Positions 26,016 to 32,862 of a stretch of DNA of 42,878 bases are shown one piece after another; the first letter of the stretch is position 1, and every line of letters starts with the position of its first letter. A model generated the notes under the pieces. It was not told where the DNA came from. It ran no database searches and saw nothing but the letters and a program-made list of their open reading frames with translations. Source of the DNA: Gallionella sp. Its GTDB lineage: Bacteria > Pseudomonadota > Gammaproteobacteria > Burkholderiales > Gallionellaceae. The position numbers were made by a program, and so were the translations under genes. The stretch covers positions 1 to 42,878 of the forward strand of contig JAHEDW010000016.1 in the NCBI GenBank assembly GCA_024641025.1, read 5' to 3'.

Positions 26016-26528
26016 ATGACCAATAATTTTGCGTTGAGAAAAATAAAGCAGCATTCAAGATTCAAGAGATTTATCAATGATGTCTCAGTGCATACGCCGT
26101 TCACAAGATTAGCGCTTCTATTGATTGTGCTATGGCTATTGTTTTCTGCAGGCATCTTCTTGGCTGAGCGAAATATTGAGGGTGCTTCCATTGATTCGTA
26201 TGGCGAGGCGTTGTATTGGGGAGTGGCAGCCTTCTCAACTGCGGGGATTGCTGAAAAGCCCATGTCAGGTGCTGCTGAGTTAATCGGCGGATTATGGATT
26301 GTAGTTGGTTCGGTATTGTTTTTCGGTACGATTGTGTCAACTGTCACAGCCTATTTTATGAGGCCGTTTCAACGCCCTCATAAAAAAATAATCGATACCA
26401 TTGAGTACAACCTTGAGCAGTTGAATGACCTGACTCCTGATGAACTTGATCTGCTAAGGGAAACAGTTGATACACTGATCGTGCATGTAGAGCACCTAAA
26501 GAAAAGGCAATCGAACAAATTGGCGTGA
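26016..26528 (+). CDS. Two-TM ion-channel-like protein with altered selectivity filter
   Basis: A 170-residue protein with the layout of a bacterial two-TM potassium channel: TM1 at ~31-50, a pore helix (SYGEALYWGVAAFST), a filter region, TM2 at ~90-114 and a cytosolic helical tail. At the filter, the usual TVGYGD reads T75-A-G-I-A-E80, so the Tyr and Asp of the signature are lost. TM2 has the hinge-type glycines (IVVGSVLFFGTIV). The tail (residues ~127-165) is charged and may form a coiled coil. It is third in the membrane-protein cluster. It may be a non-selective channel or a member with a different ion; K+ selectivity should not be assumed. Confidence 0.72.
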   Translation: MTNNFALRKIKQHSRFKRFINDVSVHTPFTRLALLLIVLWLLFSAGIFLAERNIEGASIDSYGEALYWGVAAFSTAGIAEKPMSGAAELIGGLWIVVGSVLFFGTIVSTVTAYFMRPFQRPHKKIIDTIEYNLEQLNDLTPDELDLLRETVDTLIVHVEHLKKRQSNKLA

Positions 26529-26625
26529 CCAACCTATGGCATAAAAAAGGATAATTGCGATGGCTCACATGATCATGGGAGTGTTCTTTCTCTGTGCAAA
26601 GTACAGATGTGTCAATTAGCAAAGC

Positions 26626-26654
26626 TTGGAACATGAGTAAAGTTGGTGTATAAT
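26626..26654 (+). promoter_or_regulatory. Promoter giving a probable leaderless transcript
   Basis: TTGGAA (26626-26631) and a perfect TATAAT (26649-26654) are separated by 17 bases. The expected start of transcription, 6-8 bases after the -10, falls on the ATG at 26661. No Shine-Dalgarno lies before that ATG. Confidence 0.6.
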
Positions 26655-26660
26655 CCAAAT

Positions 26661-26945
26661 ATGTTACATACCTCTACAGTAAAAACACCTGTCAAAGAGA
26701 TTTTGAAATACCTCAGCAATAACGGTGAGCGTCTCGATACAGAGATTGCCGTTGCCACAGGACTCTCACGAACAAATGTGCGCCTCTACCTGTCAGAGCT
26801 TGCTTCGCAGGGAGAGATAATGACGTGCCTTTCAATCAAATACGAGAAAGGTAAAAAAATCGAGGGGATAAGCTGCAGGTTGACAGGTTTCATCCCACCG
26901 GCATCACCTGGCAGAAAATCAAAAGCTCAGACAAAGTCATCATAG
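26661..26945 (+). CDS. Small winged-helix DNA-binding protein
   Basis: A 94-residue protein with a winged helix-turn-helix fold over residues ~8-68: helix 1 (VKEILKYLSNN), then DTEIAVATGLSRTNVRLYLSEL, which reads as the HTH, and a wing (GEIMTCLSIKYEKGKKIEG). The last ~20 residues are a Pro/Ser/Lys-rich tail. It is a likely local transcription regulator; the target is unknown. The TTG at 26643 is in frame but would place the promoter -10 inside the gene, so ATG 26661 is preferred. It lies 132 bases after the membrane cluster and has its own promoter. Confidence 0.75.
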   Translation: MLHTSTVKTPVKEILKYLSNNGERLDTEIAVATGLSRTNVRLYLSELASQGEIMTCLSIKYEKGKKIEGISCRLTGFIPPASPGRKSKAQTKSS

Positions 26946-27355
26946 TCCTCCGCTTCAACTAAACTCTACTTTTTCTTTAACCATACTTGCCCACAGATTT
27001 TATGGGCAAGACTATGGGCAAAATTCATAACTCCCATTTCAGTGCCAAATTTTCCGGTTGCTCAGAGCTTGAGCGGATTTCTTAATCCCATTGGAATGTG
27101 TCAGGTCCCGGCAGAATGAAGTAATGAAAATGCAGATTATCCACATGCTGCTATATTCAATCAGTGGCTAGCATCAAGTTCTTCAAGACTGGATCATTGG
27201 ATCATATGTCGATTCGATGGTCCCTAAAGTGACCGACTGGCAGATATGCAAGATAATATACGCTGTATCGGTGAATACTGCGGGAAGCAGAGGCTGCTAT
27301 GATAGCCGTCTGTGCTAGGCTGAATTTGCATAGTTCGTTTTCGAAAGGCTAGACT
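26946..27355. other. 410-base gap with an inverted repeat, no gene seen
   Basis: No coding frame was supported. It contains an 8-bp perfect inverted repeat CTTGCCCA/TGGGCAAG (26986-26993 and 27003-27010) just after the winged-helix gene, followed by a third TGGGCAA at 27015-27021. There is no T-run after it on the plus strand, so it is a weak terminator candidate. The gap also has a GGATCATTGGATCAT direct repeat near 27190. Confidence 0.4.
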
Positions 27356-28684
27356 GTGTCCGATAATTCAGAGATGTCTCATGGCAAGGTGCCGCGGGAG
27401 GCACTTCATGTTTCGCTGCCTCTGGAGGCTTTCAAGGCAATATTACCTTATCTAGTTGCGGTGATACTCATTGCCGTTGCTGGTTATTGGTTGATTGATC
27501 CTGCACCGCCGAAGAATATCGTCATTTCGATCAGCAAGCAGGATGGCAATTATCTGGCCTACGCAAGCCTATACGGCGTTCTGCTACAGCAGGATGGCGT
27601 GAAGCTAGAAATAAGAGAATCCGATGGGCCATTGCAGAGTCTCGCTGAGCTACGCAGTAAGGAATCTGGCGTGGACATGGCCTTTATGCCGGGTGGGGTG
27701 GCAAGACTTGAGTCGACTGTCGGTCTGGCCTCGTTCGGCAGCCTCTATTATGAGCCACTATGGATATTCCTTAACACGAAATCAAAAGTAGGAACTTTGT
27801 CCGGGCTGAAGGGTAAGCGAATTGCAATAGGCCGAGTCGATAGCGGTTGTCACATTCTTTCCCGCATGCTGCTGGATGCGGCCGGCGTTACGGAGAAAAA
27901 CAGCAAATTGCTGGAAATTGGCGAAGAAGAAGCTGCGGATGCTTTGCGGCGTGGCACAGTTGATGCGATTTTCCTGTCCGGCGTACCCACAACACCTCTG
28001 ATACAAAAAGTAGCGGCCATGCCGGCCGTGGAACTGGCTGACCTGTCTGAAGCTGAGGCGATTTCTCGGCAGTTCAATTTCCTGCATCATTTGGTTTTGC
28101 CAAAAGGTGCGTTGAGTCTGGAAAATAACATCCCGCCACGCGAGGTAAATATGCTGGCTCCCACTGTAACCTTGGTGGCACGCCAATCTATGAATCAGGC
28201 GTTGGTATATCTGGTACTCAAGGTGATCTCTCGCGTTCATGGTGGCGCGGGCATGCTGCAACAGTCCGGGGAATTTCCTGCTGACAAGGACTCGGATTTC
28301 GAGATGAGCAGCCAGGCTAAGCATTTCTATGAATCAGGCCCCCCGTTTCTAGACCGCTATTTGCCGTTCTGGGCCGCGACTTTCGTCAATCGTGTACTTA
28401 TCATCTTGCTGCCACTGGCCGCAATCGCGATTCCTCTGAGTCGGATCGCGCCAGCAATTTATACATGGCTTGTCAAATCACGAATTTACAGGCTTTATGG
28501 CGAACTACGCTTTTTGGAAACGCGGTTGCGCAATGCTCGACAGGACGAGCTAGATGACCTGCGTAAGGAACTCGATGCCATCGACAACAAGGTCAACAAT
28601 ATGAGGTTGCCAGTCTCGTTCTCGAGTCACCTCTATGAATTGAGAAGTCATATCGGATTGGTGCGAGCTAGACTGAGAACCTAG
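27356..28684 (+). CDS. TAXI-family solute-binding protein, membrane-tethered
   Basis: A 442-residue TRAP-transporter-associated (TAXI) binding protein. The binding fold lies at ~50-330, with SISKQDGNYLAYASLYGVLL, LKGKRIAIGRVDSG and TVDAIFLSGVPTTPL as family-type segments. Instead of a cleavable signal peptide it has an N-terminal hydrophobic helix (~26-46) and a second near 345-365, followed by a ~80-residue charged helical tail likely on the cytosolic side, so the domain is held in the periplasm by two anchors. No TRAP membrane subunits adjoin it. The start is GTG with AAAGG 8 bases upstream; ATG 27374 is an alternative. Ligand unknown. Confidence 0.8.
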   Translation: MSDNSEMSHGKVPREALHVSLPLEAFKAILPYLVAVILIAVAGYWLIDPAPPKNIVISISKQDGNYLAYASLYGVLLQQDGVKLEIRESDGPLQSLAELRSKESGVDMAFMPGGVARLESTVGLASFGSLYYEPLWIFLNTKSKVGTLSGLKGKRIAIGRVDSGCHILSRMLLDAAGVTEKNSKLLEIGEEEAADALRRGTVDAIFLSGVPTTPLIQKVAAMPAVELADLSEAEAISRQFNFLHHLVLPKGALSLENNIPPREVNMLAPTVTLVARQSMNQALVYLVLKVISRVHGGAGMLQQSGEFPADKDSDFEMSSQAKHFYESGPPFLDRYLPFWAATFVNRVLIILLPLAAIAIPLSRIAPAIYTWLVKSRIYRLYGELRFLETRLRNARQDELDDLRKELDAIDNKVNNMRLPVSFSSHLYELRSHIGLVRARLRT

Positions 28685-28996
28685 AGGCAGTAGCCGTAAA
28701 CAAACATCGCACTTGCTTAAACTGTCTTGGCGGCGATGAGGTGGGAAGGTCACTGTGCCAATAATTGTTCCGGTTATAGCAGGAACATCAGAGCCATTAG
28801 TATTAGTTGAGCAGGAGGCTTTCGACCACCCAGCATGCTCTCATCACAGTGACCTTCTTCCGCAAATATCTGAAACGGCTTGCAGGGTGCTGGCATCGCA
28901 AAGTGTCTGAGCCTGCTGGGCGGGACTATCACACGCAGAAACTGCCTCAGATATGCATCAATATATGTCACTCGTAAATATACTTATAATCAGCAA
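28685..28996. other. 312-base gap rich in inverted repeats
   Basis: No gene is supported. It holds the 113-base element with 13-bp inverted ends listed separately, a GCAGG/CCTGC pair further right, and a TATAAT at 28985-28990 only 6 bases before the ATG of the next gene. Confidence 0.45.
28745..28857. repeat. 113-base element with perfect 13-bp inverted ends
   Basis: GAAGGTCACTGTG (28745-28757) and its exact reverse complement CACAGTGACCTTC (28845-28857) enclose 87 bases that contain two smaller hairpins: TGTTCC/GGAACA and GAGCA/TGCTC. No clear target duplication flanks it. It could be a structured RNA or a small non-autonomous mobile element; the sequence alone does not decide. Confidence 0.5.
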
Positions 28997-29494
28997 ATGA
29001 ATCGATTTGGCTCAAAGGTACTGTTGTTCAGCGGGAGCATGAGTTTCAAATCATTGCTGCTTGTCTTGGTTTTCTGGCTTGCACTTGTTGCAGGTTGTAC
29101 GACACTACGTCCGGATTTTGAAACACCCTTGGTAAGCGTGACTTCATTTAAACCATTCCTAGCACAAAGTCTCACGCCAAGATTCGAGATTGGCATGCGC
29201 GTTGTAAATCCGAATTCCTTCGAGCTTAACCTGCGCGGAATCAGTTACAAAATCCTTTTGAACGATTACGATGTTTTGGAAGGTGCAGCCAATGCGCTGC
29301 CTGTTGTGCCGGCTTACGGTGAGGCAGAATTCAATGTTATCGCAACAGTCAGTTTGATCGAAGGCATGCGATTTATGCAGGACATGCTTAGGAATCCGAA
29401 TGGCCGGTTTGAATACCGGTTCCAGGCGAAGTTAGATGTCGGGCCCTTGATACCTTCGGTCCGAATCGAGAAAACCGGTAGCTACATTTACTAG
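28997..29494 (+). CDS. LEA type 2 family lipoprotein
   Basis: A 165-residue lipoprotein with a signal peptide ending in the lipobox LVAGC (Cys 34), then a ~125-residue domain of the LEA-14/WHy type: PLVSVTSFKPF, then FEIGMRVVNPNSFELNLRGISY, the hallmark of that fold, and a final strand EYRFQAKLDVG. Members are beta-sandwich proteins of unclear function, often envelope-associated. ATG 29039 would give a shorter, more typical signal (20 residues) with GGGAG very close; ATG 28997 is kept but uncertain. The longest frame, from 28880, is unlikely. Confidence 0.8.
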   Translation: MNRFGSKVLLFSGSMSFKSLLLVLVFWLALVAGCTTLRPDFETPLVSVTSFKPFLAQSLTPRFEIGMRVVNPNSFELNLRGISYKILLNDYDVLEGAANALPVVPAYGEAEFNVIATVSLIEGMRFMQDMLRNPNGRFEYRFQAKLDVGPLIPSVRIEKTGSYIY

Positions 29495-29523
29495 ATTGCA
29501 ATAATTGTGCAATTGGTGTTCGG

Positions 29524-29563
29524 GTCGAATCACTGTTCGATTCGACAATCATATTAATTGTCG
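29524..29563 (+). promoter_or_regulatory. Two overlapping, mutually exclusive hairpins
   Basis: GTCGAATC/GATTCGAC (29524-29531 with 29539-29546) and CGACAAT/ATTGTCG (29543-29549 with 29557-29563) are both perfect and share bases 29543-29546, so only one can form at a time. They lie 12 bases before the next ATG, which has no Shine-Dalgarno. Confidence 0.4.
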
Positions 29564-29574
29564 ATACTTTTGCT

Positions 29575-30078
29575 ATGAGCACCATAAAATACTGGGCACG
29601 TAAGTTGATCTCCAAAAATGCACGGGCTACGATTTCTCTTCGCCTGTTCGGACTCACCAAAATACCAATGATTTCTTATCTCAGACCTTCGGTCATTGAT
29701 ATTTCGACCGAGCAGGTTGTGGTAAGAATTCCCTTGCGAAGAAGAGCTAGAAACCATATCGGATCTATGTATTTTGGGGCACTCAGCGTTGGTGCCGACT
29801 GCGCCGTCGGAGCGCTGGCAATGTATTTAATTAAACGGCAATCCGAGAACATCACAATGATCTTTAAAAGTTTCAGTGCGGAATTCCACAAACGCGCGGA
29901 AGGCGATGTGCATTTTTGCTGTAGCCAAGGATACGAGATTTCGAGGCTTATCACTCAAGTTGCCGCATCAGTTGAGAGAAGCGAGATTGTGGTCGATGTA
30001 ATTGCAACGGTTCCTGACCAGGAAGATGATCTGGTGGCCACATTCAGATTGACACTTTCCATGAAGAAGCAGATTTAG
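29575..30078 (+). CDS. DUF4442 hotdog-fold protein (thioesterase-like)
   Basis: A 167-residue soluble protein matching the DUF4442 branch of the hotdog-fold thioesterase superfamily: RNHIGSMYFGALSVGADCAVG is the typical helix region, with SAEFHKRAEGDVHF and a final strand VATFRLTLSMKK. Members are presumed acyl-CoA or acyl-ACP thioesterases but substrates are unknown. No Shine-Dalgarno is visible before ATG 29575, which sits just after the paired hairpins. It follows the LEA lipoprotein by 80 bases on the same strand. Confidence 0.82.
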   Translation: MSTIKYWARKLISKNARATISLRLFGLTKIPMISYLRPSVIDISTEQVVVRIPLRRRARNHIGSMYFGALSVGADCAVGALAMYLIKRQSENITMIFKSFSAEFHKRAEGDVHFCCSQGYEISRLITQVAASVERSEIVVDVIATVPDQEDDLVATFRLTLSMKKQI

Positions 30079-30633
30079 AAGAAGGTTCACGCATACTTAA
30101 TTGTCAGCTAAGTAGGAAATCATTGCATTTTCAATGCCGGAATCACGTCGGATAATCATAAATCTGGCTGATCCCGGGATAATTTAGGGTGTCTGTAAGT
30201 GCCATTGTTTACTGTTTGACAACAACTCTCAAGGTCTAACAGGGCTTTGTTTGGTCGGTTTGCTATAGCGCCTAAGATATCCCACTTCAAAGCCCTTAAG
30301 GTTCACTTAAGAATTTACTGGTTTAATCTTAACTATGGGTTGGTTCTTCAGACTTGCCAATACAAGGTCTTTAAGGGAAGTTAAGGGATTGTATGGGTGA
30401 GGAAAGTCAATTTGTGGGATGCGATCAGCGCAGAATTGAGATGTGAAAGTTCCAGCACGATCAACACCAGCTATGCAATGGCCTAAGTGGCAGTTAGCGT
30501 GGCCAATCCTCAACTCTCTTGACTCCTCCCAAGCTGTTAAGAGTTGACCCTTGGACCTTTGCAGGTCCAGGGGGTTTTTTTGGCAGTCTATTGCCGCACT
30601 TTCACGATGAATTATCTTTAAGAGCGGTTTGTA
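30079..30633. other. 555-base gap; possible RNA gene ending in a strong terminator
   Basis: No protein gene is supported. The stretch has several base-pairing elements: AGGGCTTTG/CAAAGCCCT (30241-30249 with 30288-30296), ATACAA/TTGTAT (30360-30365 with 30389-30394), GGGTGAGGAAAGTCAA with TTGACTCCTCCC (30395-30410 with 30519-30530) and TGGCC/GGCCA (30479-30483 with 30501-30505). It ends in an intrinsic terminator at 30548-30581. I recognised no known RNA family. Confidence 0.4.
30548..30581 (+). terminator. Strong intrinsic terminator without an obvious gene
   Basis: An 11-bp stem with one G-T pair (30548-30558 with 3063-30573 region, CCCTTGGACCT against AGGTCCAGGGG at 30563-30573), a 4-base loop and a run of seven T (30575-30581). 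The nearest upstream plus-strand protein gene stops about 470 bases earlier. Confidence 0.85.
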
Positions 30634-31854
30634 TTATGGCGCTGGAGGCGCAAGAGAAAGTGAAAAGTTCTGTATCGTATCCCCGGATGATAAATTCACA
30701 GGATACGACGGTGAAGTAACGTAGCCGTTAGCAGAAGCTTCCAATGTATACTGGCCTGCAACCGCGGATTGCGCAGCAAATACAATCGGCAAAGGCAAGG
30801 AAAATTGGCCGAGCGAAGGCGCATCGATGGGCAGGATCAGTGAATAGTCACCTGTTAAGTCATCTGCTGCTCGTGATTTCACCGTCACAGTCGGGTTGGC
30901 GCCAAGTGCTTGTCTACCAGTTACATAGGGGACTTCGGTCGTGCTGGCGGGAACAAGAGTAACCTTGCCGGAGGCACTATAGCTAGTGGCGGATGCCATC
31001 AAAGTAATCGGCTCCGAGTTTGTACTGATATCAACTATGCTTGCAACGCTCGCGATTGGTACGTTGGCTATCACAGCCGTGGTGTATCCATCTGCAGTAA
31101 TTGCGACATCATAGTTTCCCGGCACAAGGCGCGTAAGAAAGAATGCACCGTTATTGCCTGGAGTGGTGGATTGAATCACGTTGCCGCTTTGTTGTGCAGT
31201 GACCAATACATTTCTGCCATACAGCGCAGGATCGATGTAGCCTCGAATCCCATTCAGCATAAATGGGATTACCTTGATGACAGGTTTCAGCGCATAGTTT
31301 CCGTTGCTGCGCTTTACGATAGATTTGCAGGCGTTGAAATCTATCATCAGGTCGACTCGCTGTCCGGATGGCACGTCGAATTCGTTGATCAGCTTGATTC
31401 CGCTTTGCAATGCGCTGGGAGTAACAAGGGGGATTTCGGTAGTGCTTCCCGAAAGGACAACCGAGTTAGAGAAGACGCTGGGGGTGTTGGGGTCGAGAAC
31501 AAGTCGCAACTGGGTGTAATGACCTGCTGCCAAGGATGCTTCTCCAAGGTGTTCAAACGCTCCGTTGTTCAGGCTAAGTAAATCGATCTTAAGCGCAGGA
31601 TCTAGCGCAATATCAGTCCACCCGCCATCGATTTCTGTTGCCGAGCTGCTTTGGTGTACTCGCACTTTGTTTACGGTAACGTATACCTTGTCAAAACCGC
31701 AGGCAGGCATGTCTGTCAGGGAAACACCAAGTGTTCCTGGTTGCGAATTGCCTACGTCTACACTGCCTCCACATCCAGACATCAACAATGTAAAAAATAA
31801 TGCTATAAACCAATGCTTTGATTTTGTCATGGAGTGATTATCAGGCCGTTTCAT
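30634..31854 (-). CDS. DUF4382 domain lipoprotein
   Basis: A 406-residue secreted lipoprotein. The signal peptide ends in the lipobox LLMSGC. Residues ~39-190 match DUF4382 (GTLGVSLTDMPACGFDKVYV, then IDLLSLNNG and a C-terminal FNACKSIV), a beta-sandwich domain of unknown role common in envelope proteins. Residues ~200-280 look like a carboxypeptidase-regulatory/SpaA-type repeat (GYIDPALYG ... LVPGNYDVAITADGYTT), and the C-terminal ~100 residues are a further beta-rich region. A strong GGAGGAGGA precedes the ATG. It is transcribed in the same direction as the monoheme-PV gene, whose own terminator lies between them. Confidence 0.83.
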   Translation of the reverse strand: MKRPDNHSMTKSKHWFIALFFTLLMSGCGGSVDVGNSQPGTLGVSLTDMPACGFDKVYVTVNKVRVHQSSSATEIDGGWTDIALDPALKIDLLSLNNGAFEHLGEASLAAGHYTQLRLVLDPNTPSVFSNSVVLSGSTTEIPLVTPSALQSGIKLINEFDVPSGQRVDLMIDFNACKSIVKRSNGNYALKPVIKVIPFMLNGIRGYIDPALYGRNVLVTAQQSGNVIQSTTPGNNGAFFLTRLVPGNYDVAITADGYTTAVIANVPIASVASIVDISTNSEPITLMASATSYSASGKVTLVPASTTEVPYVTGRQALGANPTVTVKSRAADDLTGDYSLILPIDAPSLGQFSLPLPIVFAAQSAVAGQYTLEASANGYVTSPSYPVNLSSGDTIQNFSLSLAPPAP

Positions 31855-31963
31855 TTTGTCCTCCTCCTGAAGATGTGGAGATGTGGTTGAATTGTATTAC
31901 TTTTCTTTGAAAAGGTCAGAATTAATATTGATGCCAAATCCTGAAACCAATTATCCATAAATG

Positions 31964-31993
31964 AAAAAATCCCCATCAATTTAATGATGGGGA
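31964..31993 (-). terminator. Intrinsic terminator of the monoheme Pro-Val protein gene
   Basis: Read on the minus strand, a 9-bp perfect stem TCCCCATCA/TGATGGGGA (31970-31978 with 31985-31993) is followed directly by six T (31969-31964 on the plus strand are A). It lies 23 bases after the stop of the gene at 32016. Confidence 0.85.
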
Positions 31994-32015
31994 AAGGGAG
32001 TTACTTTAAATCTGC

Positions 32016-32525
32016 TTAGTCATCTGAACGCTGGTGCCTTTTATCGCTGTTGGAACGTTTGTTCGCAGATGCTACGGAACCTGTCAACTTGCGATGATCG
32101 TCAGAAAGTCCATGCATGCCACCTTCGGTATGAGAGCCACCGGTAGAGTGGCTATTTCTACCACCGGATGTATGGTCAACTGTTGCTACGTGAACAGGCT
32201 TAACAACTGGGTCCGCTATTACGACAGGGTCTGGCTTAACAACTGGATTAATTGTAACGACAGGGTCTGGCTTAACAACTGGGTCCGCTATTACGACAGG
32301 GTCTGGCGTGACAACTGGTTTGGTTGTTACTACAGGTGCCGGTGCAGGTGCAGCGTGGCAAGTAGTACATACCGTGCTTGAATTGACGAATGTATGCGAA
32401 GCTGGTTCTGCTCCAACTACACAGGCTCCGCAGCCTGGGATCGCAAACGCATTACCTGAGAAGAATGCAGGGACAGAAAGTGCAGAAGCCGTAACGATAA
32501 CTTTGACAGTATTCTTGAAACTCAT
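32016..32525 (-). CDS. Single-heme secreted protein with Pro-Val repeat stalk and His-rich tail
   Basis: A 169-residue exported protein. Residues 1-28 form a signal peptide (cleavage near GNAFA). A short N-terminal domain has CGAC and one CTTCH heme motif. Residues ~65-110 are built of PDPVV-type repeats: three 12-residue units (DPVVIADPVVKP and a variant), matching 36-bp DNA repeats. The tail is rich in His, Ser, Gly and Arg and lacks Cys. A strong AAGGAGG lies before the ATG. A rigid stalk holding a heme domain away from the membrane is a reasonable reading, but no family was recognised. Heme attachment rests on a single CXXCH; with CGAC nearby a metal site or disulfide is an alternative. 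Confidence 0.7.
   Translation of the reverse strand: MSFKNTVKVIVTASALSVPAFFSGNAFAIPGCGACVVGAEPASHTFVNSSTVCTTCHAAPAPAPVVTTKPVVTPDPVVIADPVVKPDPVVTINPVVKPDPVVIADPVVKPVHVATVDHTSGGRNSHSTGGSHTEGGMHGLSDDHRKLTGSVASANKRSNSDKRHQRSDD
32197..32304. repeat. Three 36-bp tandem repeats in the Pro-Val stalk
   Basis: Units at 32197-32232, 32233-32268 and 32269-32304. The first and third are identical; the middle differs over a few bases. They encode the 12-residue Pro/Val units of the gene on the minus strand and invite length change by slippage or recombination. Confidence 0.85.
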
Positions 32526-32862
32526 GTTGCCTCCTTAAGTTGATAAATGGTTAGGCACCGGGGGTTGTGCCACTCAATTAATTTGAGTGGACGTAGATTA
32601 GTCTGCAAAAGTTAGCGCATTGTTAGCCAGGTAAAATAAATTCAATTTTTAAAAATTAATTATGCAGACAAAATTTTGGCATAACTTGGGCAGAAAAATT
32701 TCTCGCCATCCTTAAGGTGGCTATCTCCAAATAGCGAGTTATGAATTATTAGGGAAGCAGAATTATTCTTTGACAGGATTGTTGGCTGAGGAAGAATAAT
32801 TGTTTTGCTTAATAGCTTTCCTCATCGGAGAGCTTGATCAAGGAAGTATCTAGCAACCAATT
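32526..32862 (-). promoter_or_regulatory. Structured leader region upstream of the monoheme gene
   Basis: This 337-base gap has no gene. Close to the start codon are two hairpins sharing two bases: GGCAC/GTGCC (32554-32558 with 32567-32571) and CCACTCAA/TTGAGTGG (32570-32577 with 32583-32590). Further upstream is a compact multi-stem element at 32703-32737 (TCGC/GCGA closing ATAGC/GCTAT and GCCA/TGGC pairs). No known riboswitch signature, including the cyclic-di-GMP class I core, was recognised. Confidence 0.4.

Noticed and set aside
29524-29546. GTTCGA-type arm that could be part of a tRNA
   Set aside because: No acceptor, D or anticodon arms fit around it; it is better explained as a simple hairpin.
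30395-30410. GAGGAAAGTC resembling the conserved core of RNase P RNA
   Set aside because: The other conserved RNase P segments are not present in the surrounding sequence.
30307-30513. Minus-strand frame containing HCIAGVDRAGT, which resembles the HCX5R site of tyrosine phosphatases
   Set aside because: Only 68 residues, no phosphatase fold around the motif, no ribosome site, and it lies within a strongly base-paired region; probably chance or at most a remnant.
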